The translations under genes and the position numbers were made by a program. The notes below the pieces were generated by a model that saw nothing but the letters and a program-made list of their open reading frames with translations, did no database searches and was not told where the DNA came from. A stretch of 64,000 bases of DNA from Ovis canadensis (lineage: Eukaryota; Chordata; Mammalia; Artiodactyla; Bovidae). Location: NCBI RefSeq assembly GCF_042477335.2, contig NC_091247.1, positions 5,478,501 to 5,542,500 of the forward strand, written 5' to 3'. This document shows positions 34,310-45,629 of the stretch, one piece after another. The number at the start of each line of letters is the position of its first letter. Position 1 is the first letter of the stretch.

Positions 34310-34535
34310 CGAGGAGAATAATACCAGCTTTACACATAACGTCTCATTTAATCCTCAACAAATCTGGACAAATATATTATCATTGCTCCCCTTTTTAAAA
34401 AGCACTCCCCTTTTTATATAGGTGAAACAACTGAGACTCAGAGAGGCTAAGTAATTTGCCTGAAGTCACACAGCTAGGATGGAATTCTAGCCCAGAATTC
34501 CTTGTGTCCACATCTTAACCAATAAACTCTACTTG
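34310..34535 (+). repeat. MIR SINE, well preserved
   Basis: 'taatcctcaacaaatctggac', 'ggtgaaacaactgagactcagagaggctaagtaatttgcctgaagtcacacagctagg' and 'tccacatcttaacc' cover most of the MIR consensus. A short duplication/insertion ('ccccttttt' twice) lies in the middle. Confidence 0.85.
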
Positions 34536-35514
34536 CTGGATTGAGTCACTTTCTTCCCGTTTTTAGGTCTGAATTCCTTTCTGTATTGAGGATGGAATTG
34601 AACAGGACCATTTTCAGCCTTTAAATGCTGTGCTTCTTTGAGTCCCACTGGGGCTGGCTTTGCTGCGTGCTAAGGCCACAGGAGGGCCCACCTCCACCCA
34701 GAACACACATCTCACAGCCAGCAACACACTTGGTGAGAAGAGGGCCTGTGGCTGGGGCAGTCGGACCCACTGCCCACCAGGAGGAGATGTGACGGGTGCG
34801 CCATCTAACGAGGGCCCGGCCGTGAGACGCACACAGGAAGTAGGACACGTGAGCACATGCTTGTGGACGGTGACCACCAGTGCCACCATCTGCAACACTG
34901 GCCACTTGGCTCGAATGTCTCAGAGATGATGTTTATTCCTGTTTCCAGAATGACTCAAGATGAAGAAAGCCGCAGCTGTAGACAGGAGTCGGGTCAGGGG
35001 GCGGGTCAGCTGCCCGAAGCCCCAAGGGGAGAAGAGGAGCCGGCCTGAGTGTAGCTCGGAGCAACTGCTGCTACTTGATCAAAGAGAGGAGTGTGGTTCT
35101 CGTGGGTCCGGGACAGGAGGGCTGGTGGCAGAGGTCTGGGCTGCGCTGCAGGTAGAAACTTGCAATTATAGCAGTTTCGTTTCCCTACACTGGGGCACAT
35201 CTTTGTTCCCTAAAACTCAGAGCATGAAAGCGATTTGAAAGCAAAGCAGCCCAGGACTTGAGAATTCTAAGTGCATCTGAAAATGCTGGGTGGTGACGGC
35301 CAGGCCGTTGCATCGGCTCGCACGGCTCCTTCTGTCAGCTGCAGCCAGTGATTCAAAATTTGGCACCGCGGCCCTTCCTGCTCCTCCCGCACCCCCCAGG
35401 CCAGCTGGAGGGCTCTGGGATGGGCAGATTAGCAAGGGGTGGGGCTGGAGAGGAGCATGGCGGGTGTGAGCTGTGGATCCGGCGGCTCTTACTTGCAGGG
35501 AACCTGTAGCCTGG

Positions 35515-35548
<34 letters not shown>

Positions 35549-35585
35549 CCTGGACAGGTGTGTGCATGCGTGTGTGTGTGTGTGA
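35515..35585 (+). repeat. (TG)n microsatellite
   Basis: A TG run at 35516-35546 and a second at 35569-35584, separated by 'agcctggacaggtgtgtgcatgc'. The unit 'gtagcctgga' occurs before each run, suggesting a small local duplication. Confidence 0.95.
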
Positions 35586-36220
35586 GGCTTGCACCCTCCT
35601 GCTCCAGGATGAGTCAGGCGGAAGCAGGGGCCACGTATCTTTCAGCCTGAGGCCTGTCCCTCCTCAGGGACTGAGCAGATGAAAGCGTGGCAGGCTGTGC
35701 CCAGGTGGGGGGCACAGGGGCGGGCACGGGGGCTCACCTGCTTGAGCTGGGCTGCCATAGCTCGTGGGCCTCTCGCCTCTCCCTGGGAAGCCACTGGTGA
35801 GACTCCCGGTGACGTGCAGGCACGGCCTAGTGCGCACCTGCTCCGAGAGGCGTGCAGCCTCTGCCTGCTTCTAACTTGGACGGAGGACACGACCAGTTGC
35901 AGCTGGGAAGTCTCAGGAGGACAGCTTTGTACCCAGGCCTCTCTGCGTCTGGCCTGTGCCCCCACACACTTCCCAACGTCACCTGCCGCGGGCCACAGAC
36001 AGCGAGTCCAGCCCCAAGCAAGCACTGTCCAGCGATGCTGAGAACCTGGGGGCCACCGGGCAGGGTGGGAACCACGGGCCCAGCGACTGCAGTGACGCCT
36101 GTGGGGAGCTCCAGCCAGCTTGCACAGAGAGCCAAGAGCCAGGCCCCCAGCTGGGGGACGCTGTGTGGCCCTGGTGTGATCAGTTGGCTCCACGCTCCCT
36201 GAACAGCAGCCCTGCCCCAA

Positions 36221-36246
36221 CCCCCCGCCCCCCCCCCCCCCCCCCC
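36221..36246 (+). repeat. Poly-C tract
   Basis: A 26-base C-rich run with one G, including 19 consecutive C's (36228-36246). Such a run is prone to length error and is a candidate G-quadruplex or i-motif. Confidence 0.95.
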
Positions 36247-38097
36247 GCCGTGTCCTCCCCTGCTGGGTTCTGGCTTCAGGTGGGGTGGGAGGCGGGGAAA
36301 GGAACTCCTATTTGCTTCTGGAAAGTCATCCTGGGTGGCTTCTGCCCACAGTTCCTGACTCTGCCGCCCTGGCCCGATCGGGGGCTGTGGACAGACAAGG
36401 TTGACCCGACCTCTGCCCGCACTGAGCTGAAAATTGGGGGTGCAGGGGGGAGAAGGCATGGAACAGACCAGACAAACCAACAATCCACCCGTTCGACCGA
36501 CGAATGACTGTAACTGCAATGTGGGCCTCAAAATGGCAGCAGGGCGGGACACAGTTGAATCTGAGCAGGGCAGGCAGCCCGGGGTGGGGTGGGGGCCGCC
36601 GGTGGAGGAAGCAGAAAGATTCAAACTGAGACCTGCAGGGTGAGTGGAGGGCCCAGCAGCAGAGGTGAGTGTGGAAGAGCCCTGAGCAGGGAGGGAGGCC
36701 CACCGGCTGTTTGAGGAAGAGAGAGTACAGAAGGGCCTGCAGAGGAAGGTGGTGAAGCAAGAGGGGGCGGCTGGGGTAGGCGGGCCTGGATGTGTGACCC
36801 GCAGGCCACAGTAAGGATTTCCTTCTCGATAGCAGGCTTGGTTGTGAACACCACCCAAAGGAGGATGAGCGCGGCCCACTGCGACGCGGGGCCCGAGGCT
36901 CTGGCCAGCCCCCCACACCACCCCACCCCACCCCACCCGCCTGCACAGACTTGCTCTCCGCAGCTGGCGATCCAGGGCCACAAACAATGTGGAGAATCTC
37001 TGGCTGGGGTTGTGGGATGGATGGGGTTCTATTTATAAGCACAGAGGGAGGGGCTGAACAATGGAGCCACTGCCGCCTGGGTGGGTCTGTGGCTGACCTC
37101 CTGGGGGACTCTGGAAAGCCTCAAAGACCGAGCCCCCCCCACCCCACCCCAAGAGACAGCGCAGGAAGGAGGGGATTAGCCGGCCAGAGGGCGTGAGGCC
37201 AGCTGCTTCCTCCAGGGTCTGATCACCTTCCTCCGAAAGCGGCTGGCAGGTTCCCATCTGTGGACGGCGTGTGCCAACACGGGCTCAACGGACTCGGCCC
37301 CTGCCCCCACCCCGCCTCCCTGGGGGCCGCGGCTTAGACAGACGATCACGTACAAGGTTGGAGCCAGTAAGTGACTACACGACAGGCAGAGCATTTACTG
37401 GAGTCCACATCCGTCGTCATTCCGTGGGGTGGACGCGATAGGCGTGTGAGGGGCTTGGCAGGGTCCTTGGCACAATTGGGCAGGTATTTCTTCTAAAAGG
37501 AGTGACCAGCTTCAGGAAGAATGATTGTGAGAGCCAGTGATGATGGCCTGGCCTAGCTGAGGGCACGGGGCTGCGGGGTGGGGCAGGCAGGAAGCACCAC
37601 CCGGGGTTCCTTTCTGGCTCCACCGCTACCCACGCTTGGGACTCAGCAGACTGCTTCTTCACTTGGCCTCATTTGTATCTGAAAGGCGTAAGTTACACCT
37701 GAAAATGTCCATGAAACACTCAGGACAGGCAGTGCCTGGCAGCTGGTAATCACTGAATGAATTCTCACTCCTGTTATCATCAAATACAAGAGAGGAACGT
37801 CTTGGAAACACAACCCTCGGGAAGTAAATAAGCTCTGCTTTTGTCCAGAGACACCCACGATGAAGCAAAGATGAGCTCCAAGGAACCTGGCTCAAGAAGG
37901 AAGGTTCCACGGTCACAATGTTTGGGAAACGGAGGACTATTTCATCTTACTGATTTACAAAGCAAATCTGCATATTAAAGACACACACAGCGTCCTTCAA
38001 TAGAAAGATCTATTAAATCTTGTTCTGTTCACTCTTGTCCCCAACTTATCTGACCCATGGAACCCTTTATGTTTTGGATGAATATACAAACTTTCCA

Positions 38098-38300
38098 GGC
38101 TTCCTGGGTGGCGCCTAGTGGTAAAGAACTTGCCTGCCTAATGCGGGAGACATAACAGATGCAGGTTCAATCCCTGGGTCGGGAAGATCCAGGGAATGGC
38201 AACCCACTCCAATATTCATGCCTGGAGAATCTGCTGGACAGAGGAGCCTGGAGGGCTACCGCCTGTGGGGTCACAAAGAGTCGGACACAACTGAAGCGAC
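38098..38300 (+). mobile_element. Bov-tA SINE, internally modified
   Basis: 'ggcttcctgggtggcgcctagtggtaaag' to 'gtcggacacaactgaagcgacag'. It has an extra 'ataacagatgcagg' stretch in the tRNA region and lacks part of 'ctggagaagg'. Confidence 0.85.
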
Positions 38301-39502
38301 AGCTCGCAAGCAGTCTTCCCACAGGAAACATTCTGAAGATAGGGGAGGTTTGGGGGCTAAAACTATTTCAGTCTGATTGCTCCCCCCACCCCACCATGTA
38401 AGTGAGGAACAGACAAATCGGAGAGAACCAGGGTAGGAGGAGGAAGGGACTGATGGTAGAAGCTGGGGCCAGGAGGTACATCCGCCCTGCTCTCCTCTCA
38501 GCAGGCGACACCTCCTAACGAAGGAGCAGGAGTTGGAGAGCCGGCCGGTGCCTGGAAGCGCTGGACAGGGGCTTCATGAGACTGAGTGGGAACCCGGGGC
38601 TGATGGAACTGGAGAGGAAAGCATGACGGAGCTGCCTCTCGGTACTTTGTCTAAAAGTATGACGTGGAGATAAGAGACAGCGGGACTGAGCGGTATGGCA
38701 GACAGGATGGAGTTGGGGAGGGGGCCTCCTTGCGCCCGTTAACCGGGGACACTTCACCGAAGCGGCGGTCAGACACTGCCTCCAGGGGGAGGAGCTGACG
38801 GCCCACCTGTGCCTTCTCTTGTGAGCAGGTGCCCAAAACGCAGCTGAAACTTAAAACTCGGTGCTTCTCATCAGTGATTTCAGAAAGATCCTTTCGCCCT
38901 GTCGACTCAAAAAATAACATGCAACCTAAAAGTTGAGGGTTCTGCTTTACTTGGTGGAAAGTTTTAGGACTTAAGGCCGGGAGGGAGTCTGAATGTCAAG
39001 CGTATTTTTGTGAATGAAAGAAAACCAGATAATCCTAAATTAAGGAATTTAGTGCTTTTCTCTGTATGGGAGGAGGCAAGCGTCTGGGCTCCTTGATATC
39101 ACCCCTTTCATATGCACCTCAGCCATCTGGGGCCGGTTTCCTGTGTCTTTCACATCCTGAGCTTCCTCCGGGCTCGCTGGAGGGAGTGGCTGCGGTCTGG
39201 CGGCTGCTAGATGGCAGGTGTTCTTTCCTCCCTGCGTTCCCTCAGGGCTCGCCAGCTCACCTTCCCTGGCGGCTGCAACTGCCGGTGGCTGTGATGTTTG
39301 TTGTCAACTGATATGGCGGGAAATACTCCACTGCTCAGTTCCTCCTCTTGGTCCAGAATTCGGCCAATATTTGGGAGGCATCTCATGACCAATTTTTGTC
39401 CCCTGTGGTGCTGGGAGGCTCATCCTGGATCAGGCAAGATTCTCATGGATGCGTCACTCCAGGTGTTAATTTTTGGATTAGGCTCATTGGGAGATAATCA
39501 AA
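38301..39502. other. No gene recognised
   Basis: About 1.2 kb of unique sequence. No repeat family or exon is recognised. Confidence 0.5.
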
Positions 39503-39705
39503 GGGCTTCCCTGGTGGCTCAGATGGTAAAGAATCCGCCTGTAATGCAAAAGACCTAGGTTTGATCCCTGAGTTGGGAAGATCTCTTGGAGAAGAAAGTG
39601 GCAACCCACTCCAATATTCTTGCCTGGAGAATCCCATGGACAGAGGAGCCTGGCGGACTACAGTCCATGAGGTCACAGAGTCAGACACGACTGAGTGACT
39701 AATGT
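39503..39705 (+). mobile_element. Bov-tA SINE
   Basis: 'gggcttccctggtggctcagatggtaaag' to 'agagtcagacacgactgagtgactaatg'. Complete copy. Confidence 0.9.
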
Positions 39706-39906
39706 TAAAGCTTCTCTGGATCCTCTATCTACTAACCTATTATGGTCCAGGAGATATTTCCCTTGTTGCTTCTTCCCATATCTAGAATCACACTGTTATA
39801 ATTATTCTATGTTATACACGCGATCTGTTTCTTCAAGATGTTTAGCCATCATTAATTTGGCCAGGGGCCTGGTTGCACATCGTGTAATGCAAGAGACAAC
39901 AATCTT

Positions 39907-40237
39907 CTGGTTTTTAAAAAAATAATCTTATTCATCTTTGGCGTGCTGGATCTTCACTGCTTGTGCGGGCTTTTCTCTGCTCGTGGAGTGGGGGCTGCTT
40001 GCTGGTTGTGGTGCACAAGCTTTTCAATGCAGTGCCTTCTCTTGTTGCAAAGCACAGGATCTAGGGCATGTGGGCTTCAGCAGTTGTGATCCCTGGGCTC
40101 TAGAGCACAGGTTCAATAGTTGTGGTCCACAGGCTCAGCTGCTCTGGGGCACGTGGGATCTTCCTGGGTCAGGGATCAAACCCGTGTCTCCTGCATCGGC
40201 AGGCAGATTCTTAACCAATGAGCCACCAGGGAAACCC
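39907..40237 (-). mobile_element. Full-length CHR-type SINE with 12-bp target-site duplication
   Basis: The reversed element spans an A-rich tail ('tttttaaaaaaataatctt' side) to the tRNA-like head ('gggtttccctggtggctcattggttaag' on the minus strand). Internal 'gtgcgggcttttctctgctcg' and 'cttcagcagttgtgatcc' repeats are the long CHR body. GACAACAATCTT occurs at 39895-39906 and 40238-40249, a perfect target-site duplication. The insertion split sequence next to the retroviral LTR. Confidence 0.85.
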
Positions 40238-40249
40238 GACAACAATCTT

Positions 40250-40870
40250 ATAAAATAGTTCTGGCCAAAATCTTGGCTTTCTCTGTCCACCAAATAAAAA
40301 ATTATGGAGACAGGGTCTAGAGGAAATAGAAAGATGGCTTTAGTTCTCAGCTGGCTGAAGGGAGAACGCAGCAGGCTAGCGCCTCAAGAACCGTGCCCCT
40401 ACGACGGGGAATCTGCGGGGATCACACAGATGGGGCTCACGGTCTGGGGTAAGTGATAAGCGCAAAGCAGTGAGTCTTCATTCTTCTTGCATGGTTTCAA
40501 AACGGTTAGAGCTCGCATCAGGTAGGCCGGTATGTGGGTCTGTCTCTGGTTTATGGTATTGCGTCCTTCTTTCTAAAATGCAAAAAGCTACAGCGGTGAT
40601 CTGCAAAGAAGCGTGGGGAAGGTGAGCACCAGGTACAGGATGTAATCTGCCTAGAGTCAGGGGAGGTCGGTGCAGGATGCAACATGCAGAGCTGGGGAGG
40701 TCGGTGCAGGGTGTAACTCATGCGGAGTTAGGGGCAGTGGGTGCAGGTTAGTTCTGAGAGATACAGAGCACAGATTAGTAACAGTTAAAGTAAAGCCAGG
40801 AGTGATCAGCTCTTTCAGGCCCATTTGTTTCTTCTCTAGTCTGCTCACAGTTCTCTTTACTTTCCTTGTT
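40250..40870 (-). mobile_element. Probable 3' LTR of the class I ERV
   Basis: This lies directly downstream (minus strand) of the env stop at 40890-40892. The sequence contains a purine-rich stretch next to env (about 40840-40860 as complement), a ~34-base tandem repeat, and a region around 40255-40340 resembling R/U5. No second LTR is found at the other end, so the borders cannot be verified by LTR-LTR comparison. Confidence 0.5.
40630..40750 (-). repeat. 34-bp tandem repeat in the LTR U3
   Basis: Three to four copies of a 'ggtcggtgcaggatgcaacatgcagagctgggga'-like unit. Copy starts are ~40630, 40665, 40699 and ~40736. Tandem direct repeats are typical of retroviral U3 enhancers. Confidence 0.8.
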
Positions 40871-40889
40871 CTCAGCAAAAATTCCACTT

Positions 40890-42330
40890 CTATTTTTGCT
40901 GCAACAAAATTGTGAGTAATACAGCTAGTAATGTTATTAAAGTTACAAGCAGGGATTTAAGCCATGGGTTTCCAGAGCCAAACCATCTTCCCAAAAGATC
41001 ACCAAGGTTAGATGATATGGATCATCTCAGGCAGCCATCTGATTTTTCAGATGAGTCATTAAATGTGTTGCATTAGAGGATTTGTCTGGTGTGTAAACGC
41101 AACATTCAGTTTGAATTATGGCATAGGTGCCCCCTTGAGATGCCGTGAGGATATCAAGGGCTATTCGATTTTGTAAGACAGCTTTCCTCATCACAGAGAC
41201 CTCAGAATTTAGCAGGCTAATAGCCTGGTTGCTATCATTTAAAGGCTTCTGAGTGAATTTTGTTAAGGTTTCAATGTGGGAAATTACATCTTTCAATCCT
41301 AGCGAAGGCACAAAAATAGCTGCCAAATGATCATACCAGTGGAGCACAGATCTCTCAGTTCGTCAGGCTCGGATGGATGGTAAATTTGCTGGAGTTACAT
41401 GTAAATTTGTACATAAGGGGCCCTGAGCCCAAGGGAATCCTAAAGTACACCTTCCCAGCCACCCAGGGCCACAGATTGGACCCACAGAGCCACTGAGTCC
41501 TGTCAGGCGCCACCCAGCACATTTCTGGTTGTCTGATCCAACCTGTTCCGTACCAATCACTATCTTTGAGGGAAATGATATACTGGCATTTTTCACAAGG
41601 TGCCCATTCTAATTTTCTAGTGTTATTAGGCCAGTTAGTATGATTCGACTGTTCCCAGCGTAGGGAGGCCTTTAGAGAACTCACAACAAGAGCCTGGTGT
41701 TTCAGCCAGACAAATCCATCCCACGACTGGGGACGGGTCCCTCCCGAGAGCACAGAATTTACATTTTTTGACTGAAATTTAGCTTGTTGTTCTGATTTAG
41801 CTTGAGTAACCTAAAGAGAAATTTCGTATTTATGGCCAGGGTCAGAATAGGTGTGTTTGACTGGCCGAGTGAGTGGGTCCCATCTAGTGATATCAATGGT
41901 GGCCCAGACAGAACTATAATTCCTTTCTTCTAAAATAAACTAAGAGCCATCCAATCAGAGCCTCGGAGGGGAGAAACCCACCGTGGTAAACCAGAAGTAC
42001 GGGATGCAGGCAATTGACCACAAACCCAACAATCTGATTTAAAATCTGCATAAGATCATGTCCATTTGATTCATCTGTAAGAGTCCAAGAAACCGAGAAG
42101 AAAACGTCACAAACAATCATACAGGTCAGGTCCAGCATCTCGGGGTAGCAGTCTCTTTTTGTCCGGTCCTGGCGTTGGTATTTCTACCTCATTAGGGCGA
42201 CGTCTTAAAGTGAGTTTGAGGTCAGCAGTTCTTGCTACATACCATTCTGGTTCAGGAGTCCTTTTTAGGTGAGAAATAGGAATTCAAGAATCAATACCCT
42301 TCAGTTTCGCTGCACATGAGCTAGTTAAAA
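40890..42330 (-). pseudogene. ERV env remnant (class I, broken)
   Basis: Minus-strand pieces of a retroviral envelope gene: an N-terminal part (41914-42138), a surface-subunit part (41355-41753, with conserved Trp/Cys and an N-glycosylation motif NHT), a transmembrane ectodomain (41027-41347) and a membrane anchor ending at the stop 40890-40892. The ectodomain carries the region of the immunosuppressive-like domain and the CC pair of the CX6CC motif, but the first Cys position is Tyr. A stop and frameshift near 41000-41027 separate the ectodomain from the hydrophobic anchor, and stops separate the surface pieces. The gene cannot encode a complete envelope protein. The motif pattern places it with gammaretrovirus-like (ERV1) envelopes. 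Confidence 0.8.
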
Positions 42331-42369
42331 GACCCTGACAAGGGCCCTTCCAGCTAGATTGGAGGGGGG

Positions 42370-43290
42370 TCCGTTAGATTTGTCTTTTCCAGTATGCACA
42401 ATCTCCTGGTTGTAAGTCACGCGACATCTGATCTTCATATGAGGACAGATTACTGTGACAAGCTTCAGAAACAAGCTTAGGATGTCCTGCTAATAATCTG
42501 ATTAAAACTTTGCAATTGTGTAATATAGCTCCCTTCAGCCACATAGGATCATATGACCCCTCATCCATTCTCACTGGTCTCCCTGTGACAATCTCGAAGG
42601 GAGAGAAGTGATGTTAGCCAAAAGCAGTGGATCTGAGGTTGGGGAGAGCCAATGGAAGGGTCGCAGGATAGGGAAAGAAATAAGCAACCATTATTTTAGC
42701 CAACTGAGTTTTCATTTGTTCGATTCGCCCTTTCTACTAACCCAGAAGACTGGGGGCGGTAGGCACAGTGGGTATGTTGCGTAATAGGTCAAATTTTACA
42801 AATTTCCTTAACAATCTGTCCAGCAAAATGAGTCCCTCTGTTGCTGTGTAGTTCTGAGGGGATTCCCCAGATGGGAATCGCTTTCTAAAAGCAGCTTCCT
42901 GACTGACTGTGCCGTGGCCCTTCGGCAGGGGAATGCCTCAACCCAGTGTGAAAACACATAGATCATGACAAGAACACCCACATCGTAACAAGAACACACT
43001 GATAACCTTGCAAGGGAGGCTTCTGCTCTAAAATCAATCTGCCATACTTCAGAAGGACTTGCAGGTCACGGCAAACCTCTCTGAGAACCACACAGGGCCT
43101 TTCCTGAGTGATACTTCGGACATGAATCGCATTCTGAATAGACCTTCTGAGCTATGGTAAAGAAAGGCATCCAAAAATATTGTTTACCCCACAACACCAT
43201 CTTATCTGGGTTCCGAGGAGTTTACTCATGAATGTATTGTAAAACAGGATACTGGGCTGAAAACAGAAGGACAGGTTTCCCATTTGGCCC
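42370..43290 (-). pseudogene. ERV integrase remnant
   Basis: The C-terminal segment at 42374-42574 contains DLQPGDCAYWKR, matching the DNA-binding end of gammaretroviral integrases. The core segment at 42808-42999 contains FSHWVEAFPCRRA, the region of the second catalytic Asp in this family. Stops and frame changes lie between them and upstream (a degenerate zinc-finger region to ~43290). It is non-functional and forms part of the minus-strand pol order RT - RNase H - integrase. Confidence 0.8.
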
Positions 43291-43299
43291 TATTCTCTG

Positions 43300-44625
43300 C
43301 TGCAGTTGAAACCTCCCTCCCTTCTGTACACAGGTGTCTTTTTCTTGGCCTGCTACTGTTCTCTGAAACTTGGACAGTCAGTGGGGTTACTGGAGACTGA
43401 AAGGGAAAAGGCAGTGGTTAGTTGGCTGTTGATTGCGAGAGAGGCTGCTGTCTCGGTGGCACCATCAGCTGAAGGGTTTCCTTTGGCCTGTGCAGCGTCA
43501 GCCTTTCAGTGGCCTGGCATCTTGATGAGAGCAAGGGCGCACGGCAGCAGGATGGCATCTCCCCGCTCTGCGACCTGCTTCCCGTGTTTGATGGGCCGTC
43601 CTGAGGGTGCCAGAAATCCTGTTTCCAAAGCATACCAAAATCATGTGCCGCTCCCAAACCACAGCGGCTGTCCGTGCAGATACCGGCAGACTTTCCTCTT
43701 GCCAACGGACACACCCGGGTCAGTGCTATTAACTCAGCCTGTTGGGCGGAAGAGACATTAGGCAAAGGCCCATTTTCGAGGATGGACACTGGAGATGCAA
43801 CAGCACAGCCAGCCTGGTATTCTCCCTGAGGTCCTCGTAAGTATGAACCGTCAGTGAATAAAGTAAGGTTAGGATTATTCATCGGACTATCTCCAAAGTC
43901 AAGCCCAGGAAATAAAAGACTGTTAGTTGCAACAATACAATAGAGCTTTTCCTCATCCAACTTTTCTGGGAGCAAGGTGGCTGGATTGTTATACCTGTGG
44001 AGAGTTTTGTTTGGCGAGAGCAGGACAATCTTACGAGAAGTTAATTGACTTGGTGAATAACGCTGTGCGTGAGGAGAGTTTAGTAAGGCTTCCACAAAGT
44101 GTGGAACAAAGATAGTGACAGGGTGACTCAGAACTCTCTCTCCTGTGGTTCAACACATCATAGCTGTTGCGGTGACAGCTCAGAGACACGGAGGAAGGCC
44201 ACTGGCTACCGCATCTAGCTGCAGGCTCTAATATCTACCGGCTGGAAGGAGCCGCCATGTGGTAGGGATAATAACCTAGCGCAGCACTCTGGTTTCCATG
44301 GACAAAGGAAAAAGGGTAAATCCTAATGTGGATGTCCTAAGGCTGGGGCCTTTACCAGGAGGCCCTTAAGGGTCTCCATAGCTTTAGAATGTTCTGTTTC
44401 CCAGCAAAGAGCTTCAGTTTGGTCTTGTTTAACTAAATCATAGAATGTTTATGATTTAGTGGAAAAACTTGGAGTCCAGTTCCTGTAGTAGCCTGCAAGG
44501 TCTAGAAAACCTCTCAGTTGCCTTTCTGTTCTAGAGGCAGGGAAGGCCAGCAGGCCCTTTACTCTGTCTAGATCAATTAATAGCCACCCTTAGCTATCAC
44601 ATGTCTTGAATTCTTTACATTAGCC
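43300..44625 (-). pseudogene. ERV RT connection and RNase H remnant
   Basis: The minus frame 43418-44095 (225 codons) is the longest surviving ERV frame. It contains LFTDGSYLRG, AELIALTR and CTDSRCG, in the order of the RNase H catalytic acidic residues, preceded by the RT connection region. It loses similarity towards the C-terminus and ends in a stop. Upstream (44100-44625) is RT-like but broken. A reversed Bov-tA at 44627 separates this part from the RT core. Confidence 0.8.
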
Positions 44626-44626
44626 T

Positions 44627-44834
44627 TGTGAAAGTGTTAGTCACTCAGCTGTGTGTCTGACTCTTTGAGACCCCATGGACTGTATCCCGCTAGACAACTC
44701 TGCCCATGGACTTCTCTAGGCAAGAATACTGGAGTGGGTAGCCATTCCCTTCTCCAGGGGATCGTCCTGACCCAGGGATCAAACCGGTCTCCTGCGTTGC
44801 AGATGGACCCTTTACTGAGCCACCAGGAAAGCCT
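44627..44834 (-). mobile_element. Bov-tA SINE in the ERV pol
   Basis: The reversed copy starts 'gtgaaagtgttagtcactcagctgtgtgtctgac' and ends 'tgagccaccaggaaagcc'. ERV RT sequence continues on both sides. Confidence 0.9.
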
Positions 44835-45372
44835 AGCTGCGGTTTCTCTTGGACCCCGTATGTCTTTTTGAAGCTGACTTCTGGAGCAAGTACAGGGTGT
44901 CTTGCTGACTATCTGTTAAGGAATTTGAACACAACAGCAAGTCATCTACATATTGTATCAAGACTGATATATGAGGAAAAGCTAGATTATCTAAATCTGC
45001 TTTTAATACCTGAGAAGAGCAAGTGGGGCTTTCAGTGGAGCCCACTGGCATCACAGTCCACGCATAATGCGCCAAGTGAAGGCAAAAAAGATACTGATCA
45101 TCGGGATGTACTGGGATACTGAAGAATGCACTTCGGTATGTAGCGATACTATCCCAGAAAAGAAGTCACTGTTTTTAGGGCTATAGGACAGTAACATATG
45201 GGGTTAGGTACCACAGAGTGACAAGGAATAAAAATAGCGTTGCTAGATCTCAAATCCTGTGTCAATCTCCAACCTTTGCCATTAGGTTTTCTAACTGGCA
45301 GGATGGGCTAGTGCAAGGGACAGTGAGCCCTTCCTTAACGGAAGCTGATAATCAAGGGTTTTACTTCCTCTA
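44835..45372 (-). pseudogene. ERV reverse transcriptase core remnant
   Basis: The minus frame 44833-45075 includes ISVLIQYVDDLLLCS, the YVDD catalytic motif of retroviral RTs. Further upstream (45200-45300) the minus strand reads LPVRKPNGKGWRLTQDLRSS, the conserved N-terminal fingers motif, in another frame with stops. The gene is heavily decayed and interrupted by a Bov-tA and a BovB. Confidence 0.85.
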
Positions 45373-45373
45373 T

Positions 45374-45572
45374 GGGCTTCCCTAGTGGCTCAGCAGTAAA
45401 GAACCCACCTGGCAATGCAGACGTGGGTTCGATCCCTGGGTTGGGAAGATCCCCTGGAGAAGGAAATGGCATCCATTCCAGTATTGCCTAGGAAATTTCA
45501 TCGACAGAGGAGCCTGGTGGGCTACAGTCCGAGAATTGGGAAGAGTTGGACACAGCTTGGTGACTAAACCAC
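45374..45572 (+). mobile_element. Bov-tA SINE in the ERV pol
   Basis: 'gggcttccctagtggctcagcagtaaag' to 'agttggacacagcttggtgactaaacc'. It lies within the RT N-terminal region, with ERV sequence on either side (45575-45629 and below 45372). Confidence 0.9.
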
Positions 45573-45629
45573 CACCACTAGGGTTCCTGCTATAGCTTCC
45601 TGCTTCAAGGGATGACTTGGGCAGGTGTT

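Larger units (their letters stand above)
34536..38097. other. Gene-free GC-rich spacer
   Basis: 3.5 kb of GC-rich sequence with CT/GA-rich tracts, a TG microsatellite and a long C-run. The longest open frame (minus 35827-36987, 386 codons) is rich in P, G, S, A and R, runs through the homopolymer, and has no recognised domain. I see no matched exon boundaries, RNA gene or repeat family with confidence. Confidence 0.5.

Noticed and set aside
35827-36987. 386-codon minus-strand open frame, the longest in the window
   Set aside because: It runs through the 19-base C homopolymer, is made of P/G/S/A/R-rich sequence with several alternative frames also open, and has no recognised domain or exon structure. 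It would deserve reconsideration only if transcribed and conserved.
43306-43761. 151-codon plus-strand frame
   Set aside because: Antisense shadow of the ERV RNase H/integrase region on the minus strand.
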